Below are positions 46,691 through 58,016 of a stretch of DNA of 64,000 nt, piece after piece; within the stretch, counting starts at the first letter, position 1; every line of letters begins with the position of its first letter. Source of the stretch: Telmatactis stephensoni (lineage: Eukaryota; Cnidaria; Anthozoa; Actiniaria; Isophelliidae); NCBI GenBank assembly GCA_029948255.1, contig JALIZF010001481.1:1-64000 (forward strand). The letters are read 5' to 3'. The notes under the pieces are model-generated. The model was given only the letters and a program-made list of their open reading frames with translations, was not told the origin of the DNA and made no database searches. The translations under genes and the position numbers were made by a program.

Positions 46691-49600
46691 TCATTTTCTT
46701 CTTTGGTAGCCCGTTGCGCACTCCAAATCACTGTAGCGATAGACACGAGATCCACAAGTTGCGCCCTCAGGTAGCCATGGCTTCCAGTATCCTGCTGCTT
46801 TTGCGACTCGAATGGCATTAGGATCGTCCAAGGTATTAAGAGGACGAACACGACTCTTTTTGTAGACTTCCAAGCGTGCGCGAAGGTTGGCACGGATTCC
46901 TGGATGCAAATGTTTCACGTCGGTAGTTTCTCTTGGATCTGCAGCGATGTCGTAAAGGGCCTCTTTTACGAGATCCGTGTAAAGCTTAAATTAAAAAAAA
47001 ATGAATGGTGAAGCTACTTAATAGGCTCGATTTCCAGTCGCGTGGGGACTCTGAAAAAATCCTTACTCTCTCTATGATAGAAGGTAAGGACTTGTTTATA
47101 AACCCTGCACAGCTGAAAATCGAGCCTAGATGTTACTGGTACCTGCACGGCTGAAAATCGAGCCTAGATGTTACTGGGAAAGGTATGTTATATGTGACCC
47201 GAGCTCAGTAATTAGAGTGACTGACCAGTATTCAGAAGGTGACATGCTTCATCCCCGTCCGCGGTTCGTTTTTTGTTTTGTTTTGTTTTGTTTTTTTCGA
47301 TTCACGTTCGACAGACATTTACACAACTAACCAAACACTCGCACTGGCACTACCCGCTCCAGATCAAGAAAGGAAAGAGCGCTCCGGCCCCTTTGATTTT
47401 GTTGGATTAATGGAATGCAAAACGATCTTACATTTTTTCCTCCAGTGCCTGGCTGCAAATGACCTCCTTTCTCAGGAGGTACGAACCATGATGCATTTGG
47501 AGCATTCTGCACAAGCTTCCAGTTTTTATAACGTAAAGCGCTTCCTAACGACGGTGGGAAGGGAGCACCTTCTTGCCTTGGCATGTACTCTTCGTCGATA
47601 TTTATAAGGATTTCTTCTCTTGGTGAAGGTGCTCCCGAAGAGATCGTGTCCCAAACGTTGAATCCATCGACGTTTTCTTTGATTTTTAGACCTGATTGGG
47701 AAACGAAATAACACAAGGAATGAACAATCCATTCATATTTTATTTCTTATCGCAAATACGAGGCATTCGTTGATTGTAATGATATACAGAAAAAAACCTG
47801 TAAAGCTACCGTTTTCTCGTTTAGCCAAAGCCTAAAATGGCTTGTATACACCTATTTCAATTAATGTTGTTGGCAAAAGCCTACGCGACGCACCCGAAAG
47901 GGAGCATGGGTAGAAATTATCAAACTATAAAACCATATGAATATCTGCACAACAATTACAATTCAGCTTGCCTTGATCTTCTACACAAACGAACTGCACT
48001 TGCTGATGCTTAAATCAAGACCAAAGCCGAAAAGAGAGTGCAGTTTTGTTACTACTCATACTCCTTTACGGTCTAGTCGCGTGGGTTTGACGGCTGTCGT
48101 ACGACAACGTTTTTTGATATAAGTGTATAATAGTTTGACTCTTACTAACTATAAGGCCTATAGGAGACCACAAACTGTTTTTGTCGTGTAATGAGCTTCA
48201 CACTAGGTAAGAAATTAAAATTAAAAAGAACGTTTGTGAGGTGGTTTTTTGTTTTTCCTAGTTTCATGATTGTATCTTACCGGCGAGATTAACGAGAGTT
48301 GGGAACCAGTCGGTAGCATGAAGGAGATCATCACTTACTCGTCCTGGCGTTTTGATCATTTTACCATGTACAAAGGCCATGGCTCTAACTCCTCCCTCCC
48401 ATACTTGGATCTTGTACCCTCTTAAAGGATAGTTATAACCTCCAAACTTTGGTATGCCACCATTGTCTGTTGTAAAGATGATCAAGGTATTGTCCATCAT
48501 ACTGAAATAGAAGGCGCGGTTTTAAGTTAGCTTGCATGACGACTTTTGCTGCCTGAGAGAACGAAGGTGGGTGTAACACATTGATTGAGAATGCTTTATT
48601 CAATCAGATAACCCTTTTATACACATGTGGATTAGTTGATCATTAACCCTAAATCACTATATCGAAATCCTCGTCGTGAACTTCGCAATATTCTGCGAGA
48701 GTGCGAAGACGAGAATGGACTGATTCAAACATCTATTGTTTCTCCAGATTCCTGAACCGCCTGTCTAAGTGTATAAATCTGGTAAATTCGATTCTTTTCC
48801 GGTTCAAAGTATTTGGTTAGAGCGGTCATCGCCGAATGATAAATCATCCGATTCCCCTGTAGTTGGCAGCGTCTTGAAAATCTCGTGCACTTCAGGTCCT
48901 GCCTGATATAAGAGGAGCGCTCGTTTGCGGGCGTTGTTGGTTATGTTCGCCGCCACTAAATAAGTTTCATAAGTTAACGCATCACTCACCCTTTGGCCGT
49001 TAGAGTATCTGTGACATTTTTGACAGCCTCGTCCATAGCGCTAACCATTCCTGCATAGGTGCGTCTCAATGGGTCAGAAATCTCGTCCTTGTAAATATCT
49101 GAATATGCCGTTGGAGCCTGCACAGGATGGTGGGTAACTAGGAACGGGAGGTAGAGGAACAAAGGCTTCGAAGGATCATGATCCCTGATGATCTTATTTG
49201 CACGCTATGGAAATGAAATTTAACTCTAAAAGGTTATATAAGGAGAATTAAAGTTATACAAATATGAGTTCTAAATAAAGCTGCTAACCTCAGTGTAAAG
49301 GTGTGCTGAATAGGTTTCCTTGGAAAAGTCCAGTTCGCCTTTTTCTTCGTTCTCGTGTAGGTCAAGAATACCACGGTTCAAGAACGTAAAGTGATCAGCC
49401 CGCTCTAGATAGTTTCCAAAGTAACTGTCAAATCCTCGATAAGTTGGCGTGTATCCCCACTCCACCATTCCAAGATGCCATTTACCAACCATGTGTGTTG
49501 CATAGCCTGTTTTAGAGTTTTATAAAGTCATTAGCATTATAGATCATTCTTATGAAGATCATTGGGAGCTGTGAAAGGAATTTGGAGTGGGTCGTGGAGA

Positions 49601-52600
49601 GGAACTGTTTAGGAAGGAAGAAAAAAAAATACGAATACCGCTATTTGAGGAAGGTAGAATGCCAAAAAAGAGGAGTAAACGCAAAAAGTAAGGAATAGGT
49701 TAGATATATTTTATCTCCTCAGCTAGTCTCTCCGCTCTATTCAGAACAAGGAATGGACTGATTGGTTTGTAATTAACAAATAGAACAGCTTTTTCCGTGT
49801 TCCGTTCAGTAATACAGCACGGAGGAAGTGACGAGAGCACACAAGAAGTGTAAGGAGAGCACGAGCCGTACTCATAGGCGAGTCATTATGAAGTATGGAC
49901 AATGGTCCTTTCCATAGGCTGCCCTCAAGCTGTGGAACGAACTTCCTGACCATATATGCAAGTGCAAAGACTTAACAACTTTTAAATCAAGACTTTTTAT
50001 TTTAAGACAGTTTTCTGTTAAACTTCCGTTTAAGATTGGATCGTTGTAAAGCGCTATTGAACTATGCATATCATTATTGCATATTATTATCATTATTAGA
50101 TAGTATTGTAGAACATCCTTCTCAAGATCATTGGGAGCTGAGAAAGGAATTTGGAGTTGGTGGTGAGGAGAAACTGTTTTTTGGAGGAAGGAGAAATACG
50201 AATATCACAAATTTGAGGAACTGGTAGAATGTCAAAAAAGGAGAGAGGAGTTAGTGCAAAAAGTAGGAAAGAGCTTAGATTAATTTTACCTCTTCAGTCT
50301 CTCCGCTCTATTCAGAACAAGGAATGGACTGATTGGTTAGTAAATAAGAAAATGTGTCTTTTTATAGATACCTGCTTCTTTCAGTCTTTCTGGCAAAAGT
50401 GTAAACTGCAGTGGAAGTCCATAAGGTTGTTCAGGCCAAATGACGGCGTGTTGTAGACCTGATTAGCATAACAATACACTTGATATATACGGATTTTCGT
50501 TTAATACTAGACATGTTTCGGCATAACCCATGCCATCTTCAGTAGATAGAGATTACAAAGACAATAAACTTCTATATATATGCGTTTAGTAACCTATAAC
50601 AATATGAATAACTAATTTAGCTGTCACTTATTCATATTGTTATCAAGTTGTAGGTTTTTTCCATCCGAGCATTTCTGTAATGGTGTGGAAAGTCATCAGT
50701 GTCCGGGTAAACTATTACTAGTTGAGCATTTCAGCTTTAGAAAACTGTTGTCCTTTTCCAGTTTCCCGTTTGGCGTATGGACGTGACAGCTGTCATGCTC
50801 TTTGCATGGTTGGTTTGCACTTCAAAGAAAGAATTTGACAGAAAACTGTAATATCAGTGTGAACAGAAAACTGCGTATTTTGTTTCTTGCATAACTTTGA
50901 CTTTGAGATGAAATTTTGTTGAACCACTTCATGTAAGGAAAGACTTCTAGCAAAGCTAAAGATTACAAACAATTTACGGGGTACGACAAACCTTGTACAC
51001 CTTGAGAAGGGTGACAAAAGCTCTGTTTATTACATGGTCAGCTATGGTCTTTGGTACCCAAGACAGCCTCACCAGAGGGAGAGCTTATCTTGTTTCGTAG
51101 AATAGAATTATCCGGATTGCCGACAGGTATATTCATTATTTCCTTGCCGTTTTGGTATAAATTAAACGGGGTGCGTTCTCACCGGACGGTCGAATTTTTG
51201 ACCGGTTGAAAAATCGACCTGGATATGCTGTTGGTACGAAAATTTAACCGGTCAAGCTGTTCACATGATAAGACCTCGATACCAGTCAATATATCGACTG
51301 TGCCGGCTAAAAATTCGTTCTCATGAATATCATTTTGCAAGTTGAATATTTGCTGTGGTTCAAATTTTCGTGCGATTATCACGGACCCAGGTGCATAACA
51401 AAACGACTAAATAAAACGTGACCAGTTTAGTGTGAACTGTACGTGAGAAACTCAATGAAAATTAGTCAAATCTTTCATTTCTATCATTTGCATTTAATTG
51501 CGCACATGTGAGATGCAAAACACGCTATAATTCTCTGCTACGCTGGCAAAACTAACAATAACAATGACGACTACCTAGCTAGACTGGGTTTTAGCGCTTA
51601 CGTGATACATGTGCAAAGACATTAGAAGAGATTCAACGCTTCGAATGGAAATAAAAAACTTGCAGGCATGAATATGTTGAGCCTTCTAAATACGTTTGTG
51701 GCTTTGAAGTCTGCAGAAAAAAAAACTTACTGAAATTAGAGAGTTCTTGATTATATTAATCAACAAACAGAAGACGTAGTTGCGAGCTAGCAAATCTACT
51801 CCAAATCAAAGCTACGAAAACAAGCAAAAAACAGTAAAGGAATATAGGGACTGATGTGGAGCTGAAATGCAAACAGCATCGACAGCATCACTTATCGTTC
51901 AAGTAATATACAGGGAGCGTAATTCTCTGTCGCAAGTCAGCGTTATATCTGTGTAAAGATCCGGAACTGAAGGCAAGCCGGTAAAGCGCGCGCCATCGAG
52001 TTCCTCGGCTCCGTATTTTTTGAACTCAGTCAAATGACAAACCTTTCGTATTGAATACAAACAAGAGAATATTAATTCGCAAGTAAAAATTTTGAACATA
52101 ACCTCCTGCAAAAAAGGAACTATGATAACTAATCTAAATTTGACTATGAAATAATTCTCCGTATTTTCCGCACATAAACATGGCAGGGTCCGGTTATAAG
52201 TTAGGATATGTTTGAAAATTAAAAACAACATTTCCCCTCCAAATTAAAAATGTGGAAAGATCTTAGTTTTACATTTTTCCTATGCTTGCTATCAATCAGC
52301 TGATGAATCTCATTATTTTTGTCTTGACTGGATGACAAAATCGGTTTGACTAGGGGGCAAAAGCTCTCATCCAGAAAGAGTCCTTTTGTAAACTTGTAAT
52401 TCAGCTGGTAAAAATTCCGCACGAGACAGGATATGACGCCTATTGATAGCAGGCAGTTTGTGCTATTTTCCAAGTTTCAGTATTACACGATGATCAGTGT
52501 TAGTATTTTTACTGGTATCCTTATTGGTCTTTTTTAGTGTTTTTATGATAGAGAGAGAACAATGGCTTGAAAGTTGAGGTGTGACTTTGAAACAATAGTC

Positions 52601-52976
52601 CCTTATTTTGTGCCAAACTCGCTGTTGTGCCGCTAAAACGGACGTCCCTACTGTAACGAAGTCAACATGTCCAATAGCATTTTGTGCCATGAGTATATTC
52701 ATCTACCTTACCTGTGTGTATAGCGTACATTCCAGTCATAAGAGCGCCCCTGGTTGGAGTACATAAAGGTTGTACATAGTAGTTATTCAGGATAACACCT
52801 TCGTGAGCCAGCTTGTCAATGTGTGGGGTTTTCATGACGGTATCATTTGCGTATCCCAAGTCACCCCAACCCAAATCATCGGCTACTATTAATACTATAT
52901 GGGGTGGGTTTGCACTACTACAGTAGGTAAGAACTGTAGCAACAAGCACCAGACCTAACACCAATCCGCGATACAT
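46691..52976 (-). CDS. Arylsulfatase B/I/J-like sulfatase, array copy D
   Basis: Exons: 52976-52712, 50458-50372, 49506-49289, 49204-48990, 48501-48281, 47691-47432 and 46984-46691; 1560 nt, 519 residues, same length as C and the same short YQRRK tail. All sulfatase motifs are present (VTHHP in exon 4). Intron 3 is only 84 bp, against roughly 700 bp in A-C. The acceptor of exon 2 (AATCAG) is made of foreign sequence: homology with sister introns stops exactly at the exon edge and a Penelope-like terminus begins. The polyadenylation position used by B, C and E reads AAGAAA here. The coding sequence shows no damage. Confidence 0.92.
47190..47275 (+). repeat. tRNA-derived SINE in copy D intron 6
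   Basis: GAGCTCAGTAATTAGAGTG (A-box-like) then GACCAGTATTCAGAAGG and a decayed B box (TTCATCCCCGTCCGCGG). Also in A and E, not in B or C. Confidence 0.5.
47849..48125. mobile_element. 277-bp MITE in copy D intron 5
   Basis: Ends CACCTATTTCAA / TTGATATAAGTG with further inverted AATGTTGTTGGCA / GTACGACAACGTT; TATA at both borders. Copy A keeps the empty TATA site (GGCTTGTATATAATAAAAG). TA-type target duplication suggests Tc1/mariner. Confidence 0.7.
49880..50100 (+). mobile_element. LINE reverse-transcriptase C-terminal fragment, copy D intron 2
   Basis: Reads [20 protein letters not shown]; orthologous to the copy A insertion. Confidence 0.65.
50497..50560 (-). ncRNA. Hammerhead-ribozyme-like core, Penelope-like element terminus
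   Basis: On the minus strand: CTGAAGA (50542-50536), a 5-bp stem II GGCAT/ATGCC with a five-base loop (50534-50520), GAAA (50519-50516), a minimal stem III in ACATGT, and the cleavage triplet GTC (50512-50510) followed by TAG that pairs with CTA before the core. One base (U) is unpaired between the core and stem II. Invariant hammerhead positions (CUGAnGA, GAAA, UH) are all met. Minimal hammerheads of this form are known in Penelope-like elements. No PLE coding sequence accompanies it. Confidence 0.6.
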
Positions 52977-52989
52977 CTTTGGAAAAGGA

Positions 52990-53150
52990 TTCGACGAGTT
53001 ATTTCCGAGTATATGTGTCTTTGAAAAGGTCTTTGCGTGAACTCACAAACCAAGCTGAGATTGTAGCTGTATATGTGGGGTGTCCAGGGCATTCGATGTC
53101 ACGTGGTGTCAGTGTCGAGTTACTGGGACAACGATCGATGCGCGTTAAAA
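52990..53150 (-). promoter_or_regulatory. Conserved upstream block / putative promoter, copy D
   Basis: Same block as in A and C (CACGTGACATCGAATGCCC, CATATACAGC). Confidence 0.4.
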
Positions 53151-54325
53151 TGAAACGTAAGGATAAGTGGAAGTCCAGCGTAAGAGGAAGAAAAGAAATG
53201 TTAAGCAGACTCAAAGGCAGTTTCATGGTCTTTGCGCGACATGGAAGTAAATATATATGGCGCATATCTTGTTCAGTTCCACCATGTTCCATAAAACTCT
53301 TAGAATGTGACTAGTTCGAATGTTGATTCTCAAACTAAAATAAACTTATCAGTAACGTTTATTCTCAAATGTTATGCACACTCTAATTAAGACAATTTGA
53401 TGGTCGCCGCGGGGCATGGGGAAGTGAAAGCGCCACATATCTGGTTCCGTTCTACCACTGAATAAAACTACTAGAATGTGATTAGTTCGAATGTTGATTC
53501 TCAAGTTGAAACACTTTCCCAGTAAAACTTATTCGCAAATATTAAGCAGACTCAGACACAGTTTGATGGTCATTTTACACTTTACACTTTATTATTCACA
53601 ATAATATTTACAAAATATACACAGTCCGCAGGTAGCATAACTAATCTAGGCTGGCTGTGTTTTGTGACGTTTACAACATGAGCGGCCGTGTTGTATCGGC
53701 ATATACAATCACGAGCCGAAGGCGAGTGATTGTATAGCCGATACAACACGGACGCGAATGTTGTAAATGACTTAAAATAATCCAACACATATTTGAGTTG
53801 TTCCCGGAAAGAAAATCAAAAATATCTTTATTTATCTTAGAGAAATCGAGGTTAATGTTGATGTAAATTAGGACGAATCTTTATGAGATATAAAACACTC
53901 GTCACGGTTGCGATTTTCATTGTGTTTGCCTTATGAATTATTAATTAGTATTTTAATAATAAATACAAGTAATATAAAAAAAGAGTAAGGGAGACAAAAA
54001 AAAAATAAATAAATAAATATAATAGTCAGAGAAAAGGAGAGTTACTGATAATTTGTGAGATTATATATAAACAACACTGAAGTGAAAGGGATGCAATTCT
54101 TGTTCCGTGCACTTGCTTGAATATAACTTCTAGAATGGAATTAATTTGAATGTTAATTCTCAAGCTGAATTAAACATCCCAGTAACGGTTATTCTCAAAT
54201 GTTATATGCAGACTCTAATTAAGATAGTTTGATGGACATTGCTTGCACGGAATGGAAGTGAAAGGGAAGTGAAGGGACCCATATCTGGTTCTGTTCTACT
54301 ACGTACAGGAAAACTACTAGAATGT
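53150..54325. repeat. Satellite-like array upstream of copy D (part 1)
   Basis: Near-identical to 42740-43530 but without the 1.34-kb insertion, and with the fold-back at 53664 instead. Confidence 0.65.
53664..53771. mobile_element. Fold-back insertion
   Basis: Arms GTGACGTTTACAAC / TTGTAAATGAC and GTGTTGTATCGGC / GCCGATACAACAC around the loop GAGCCGAAGGCGAG. Sequence from about 53664 to 53950 is missing at the matching place upstream of C. Confidence 0.65.
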
Positions 54326-54334
54326 GACTAGTTC

Positions 54335-55785
54335 AAGGGCACTAGGACAAAGTCGTTGTGTTTACATGTATGTGTAATAAATCAAGTTAAAAATTGTACT
54401 TATCTGCAGTCAATCCTTTGAAGCTCTGAAGTCACATTATTTCCTCTGTTTTTGACCTTTCTGGCCTCTGTTATAGTTTTTCATAAAGCGCCATCACCGA
54501 ACACGAGTAACGAACGTTCCAACGGTTTGAATATCTGAATTTGGGTTCCAGTCCGTCCTCCCCCATAAATTAGATTAGCTATATTAATAAGTTAATCAAA
54601 TTCGACTTAATATCACTCTAAAAGAGAGGGGTGAGCAATAGAGCTCTTTCTATTGTCCTCTCGTCTGCTCCGATAATGGGATTATTTTGACAGGTAAGGG
54701 GGACAGTGATGACAGATTTAACTTTAACGTTCCTACCAAGCCCACCAGCGAGCGGATTATTTTCGGTAATTTGACTACGAGTCAGAATTGAACTTGTCAT
54801 TTCGACATCGTTCTTCGTAGTCAAATTTGTATAAAACTTTCTGTATCTGATTATTTTCGGTAATTTGAAATGTAAAATATGATGTGGTGTTCATACTAGA
54901 AATATAATCCTTTGTCCTCATTGTTATGTGTTATTGTTATGCTAGGATTATGCTGTATTTTTCCCTTGGCTCTTCCCAGTCCATCTAAAATAGCTAACAG
55001 TTCTGTCAATATAAATGTGCCGGTTCAGATACAGAAAGTTTTATATTTGGATAATCCTCTACTGCCGGGCCAACGGTCACGCTTTCTGTTTACTGACTCG
55101 TAGTCAAATTACCGAAAATAATCTGCTCGCTGGTGGGCTTGGTAGGAACGTTAAAGGCCAATCTGTCATCACTGTCCCCTTACCTGTCAAAATAATCCCA
55201 TTATCGGAGCAGACGAGAGGACAATAGAAAGAGCTCTATTGCTCACCCCTCTCTTTTAGAGTGATATTAAGTCGAATTTGATTAACTTATTAATCATAGC
55301 TAACTAATTTATGGCGGAGGACGGACTGGAACCCAAATTCAGATATTCAAACCGTTGGAACGTTCGTTTGACCAAAGATAAAGGCTGGTTCACACTAGCG
55401 TCGGATTCGGAATCGGAAGCAGAAAACAAAGGAAAAGACAAAAGAGTTAAGTCAAGCGTGTGACATAAGACATCGACATAAGCATCGCAAGAAGCATAAG
55501 ACCAAGCATAAGCATAATCAAAGACAAAGGAAGGAACAATGAAAAACACCTTTCTTTTGTATTCTAATCCCTGAATTCTTTGTTGTTTTCTTACGATTCC
55601 GATTCTGATTCCGACGCTAGTGTGAACCAGCCTTAAAGCATTATAACAGCTAGAACAAAGGCCAGAAAGGTCAAAAACAGAGGAAATAATGTGACTTCAG
55701 AGCTTCAAAGGATTGACTGCAGATAAGTACAATTTTTAACTTGATTTATTACACATAAACACAACGACTTTGTCCTAGTGCCCTT
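54335..55785. mobile_element. 1.45-kb fold-back transposon, MULE-like
   Basis: Inverted arms of about 500 bp starting AAGGGCACTAGGACAAAG. The 9-bp GACTAGTTC stands at both borders (54326-54334, 55786-55794); upstream of C the single site GTGACTAGTTCC is unoccupied. Long inverted arms plus a 9-bp duplication fit Mutator-like elements. No transposase. The right arm is interrupted by a nested MITE. Confidence 0.75.
55382..55633. mobile_element. 252-bp nested MITE, Harbinger-like
   Basis: Ends AGGCTGGTTCACACTAGCG and exact complement, with TAA on both sides (55379-55381, 55634-55636). It lies inside the right arm of the fold-back transposon and has no partner in the left arm, so it is younger. 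Confidence 0.75.
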
Positions 55786-55789
55786 GACT

Positions 55790-56390
55790 AGTTCCAATGT
55801 TGATTCTCAAGTTGAAATAAACTCCCCAGTAAAATGCTAGTTATTGGAAAACGTTAAGCAGACTAAAAGCTAAGACAGTTTGATGGTTACTGCGCGGCAT
55901 TGAAGTGAAAGGGACTGACGCATATCTTGTTTCTACTACCTTGAAATTATAAAACTACTAGAAACTAGAATGGAATTAATTTGAATGACAACAACAACGT
56001 AACAACAACAACAGCAACAACACTTTATTGTACTCACAGTCTTACTGCTACATAGTCATCTGAAAGAAATTAAATGTTTAGGGGTACCAACTTCCAAAAA
56101 TAACAAAAGCTAAAAATGCTTGGAATCGAAGTTGGATTGCATTATGTTGAATGTTGAATCCATCAAATTAAAACACCTTCCCAGTAAATATTATTCGCAA
56201 AAATACGCAGACTCTAAGACATGCAGTTTGATATATGGTTATTATTGTGTGGCATGAAAGTGGAAAGGATGCATATTTTGTTATGTTCTACCACCGGCTT
56301 TGAATTAAACTTCTAAAAAGGGTCCAATTTGAATATTGAAACACCCTTCCAGTAAGGTATTCATAAAGATTTGACTTATAAGTCAGTCTT
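55790..56390. repeat. Satellite-like array upstream of copy D (part 2)
   Basis: Matches 44990-45590 unit by unit, including the (AAC)n stretch. Confidence 0.65.
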
Positions 56391-56396
56391 ATGGTC

Positions 56397-56762
56397 ATAG
56401 TGAAGATCTCTTCATCTTGTTTTTCCTAGACCCATATTATCTGAGATATAAAGGTATCAAATTTCAAAATGCAAATGTGATGACGTAAAATTAAAGGAGT
56501 CAACACTGCCAACTTCTCATGGCTTTTACAGAAAGAGGTCTTCAGTTTGATAGCTGGTGTTTTCACTAAACAACAGGTTTTACCAATGGAAATAATTTAC
56601 AAATGGAAAAATGCAAGTATCTGAAATTAATTATCTTGTTTGTGTACAATAAATGATGACTCCTTTTACGTCATCAAATTTGCACTTTGATATTTGAAAC
56701 CCTTATACCTCAGAAAATATGGGTCTAGGAAAAACAGGATAAAAACATCTTCACTATGCTTG
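56397..56762. mobile_element. MITE, about 366 bp
   Basis: ATAGTGAAGAT, TTTTTCCTAGACCCATATT and TGACGTAAAATTAAAGGAGTC at the left are repeated inverted at the right (AAATATGGGTCTAGGAAAAA, CTTCACTAT). Absent at the matching place upstream of C. Confidence 0.7.
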
Positions 56763-57014
56763 CCAACAAGAACTGAGTTTGAACATAAAAAAATATGGGT
56801 GATAGGCACTTTAAATCTAACTACTAAAGAAACTTGACCTGTCTGTCAATAGTCTATAGTTTATGATAATATTTCGCAAATGTACATATCTATTTATATA
56901 TAGTTTTATGACATATTATTCACTGGAACTTTATACTTTTTACTAGCACGCGGCTTTCTTGTAAAACAAATGTTCAATTGGATATAGAAATCTCGTGTGT
57001 AAATAAAGAACAGT

Positions 57015-57018
57015 TCTG

Positions 57019-57095
<77 letters not shown>
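57015..57095. repeat. (CT)n microsatellite, left of LINE
   Basis: About 38 CT units ending where LINE coding sequence begins. Confidence 0.95.
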
Positions 57096-57101
<6 letters not shown>

Positions 57102-57933
57102 TCTCAAATCTAGGTGGTTTTGCTCCGATAAAAATCAATGGTTTCGATCTTAAAAGAGTATTTTCTCTTAAACATCTCGGCGTTCATATTGATCAAAACT
57201 TAAATTGGGATGCTCACCTGGATAACATATGTAAGAAAGTAAAACAGACTATCTATGGTTTGAAACAAGCACGGAACTTAGTTCCTCTCGATACCCTTGT
57301 CACCATGTACAAAGCATTTACGCAGCCTATATTCGATTACTGTGACCTTGTTTGGAGCAATCTAAACAAAGGACAAATTGATCGTCTGCAAAAACTTCAG
57401 AATAGGGCTGCTCGTATTATTACTAGACAAGGGTATGATGTGAGGTCTTTTGACATCCTACAGCAGTTAAAGTGGGACTGTTTGGCTGTAAGACGCGACA
57501 AAAGACTTTGTCTATTGATGTATGACGTCTTACAGGGAAACAGCCCTGCCTATCTACGAGAACTTTTTGATAAAGCTAAGGATTCAAATGGTTATAAAGC
57601 AATGCTCAGGGATAGTAGTAAATTAGAAATTAAGCACGTACCAAAGACAGATTTCTTTAAAAGCAGTTTCTCGTACAGAGGAGCTATAGCGTGGAATTCA
57701 CTTCCACCTGAAGTGAGATCCTCAACTACCAGAAACAGCTTTAAGAGAAATCTTGATAAGTGGCTATCTGACAGTGCTCCATAACTTGTTCTTTTTGTCT
57801 TTGAGTAACTATTGTTTCCTTAATCATTCAATATTTTATATTTATTGTATATTTATACATTTTTACCATACGACTTTCATGTAAAGAAGTTTTTAACTTT
57901 TGAAACTATCGTATTGAAATAAAGGTGCATTCA

Positions 57934-57935
<2 letters not shown>
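57096..57935 (+). mobile_element. 5'-truncated LINE fragment between (CT)n tracts
   Basis: Open for about 228 residues to TAA at 57782-57784: HLGVHIDQNLNWDAHL, YCDLVWSNLNKGQIDRLQ, KLQNRAARIITRQGYD and AIAWNSLPPEVRSSTT, the thumb and C-terminal region of a CR1/L2/Jockey-type reverse transcriptase. The catalytic part is missing. The 3' UTR has AATAAA and ends in TTCATTCATTC. The undamaged frame suggests a recent insertion. It differs from the LINE in copy B intron 1. Confidence 0.85.

Positions 57936-57937
<2 letters not shown>

Positions 57938-58013
<76 letters not shown>
57938..58013. repeat. (TC)n microsatellite, right of LINE
   Basis: About 37 TC units directly after the LINE 3' end, in the same phase type as the left tract. 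Confidence 0.95.

Positions 58014-58016
<3 letters not shown>

Noticed and set aside
56978..57095. N-terminal Ser-Leu repeat of the long frame at 56978-57784
   Set aside because: This part is (CT)n; only the portion after about 57096 is reverse transcriptase.
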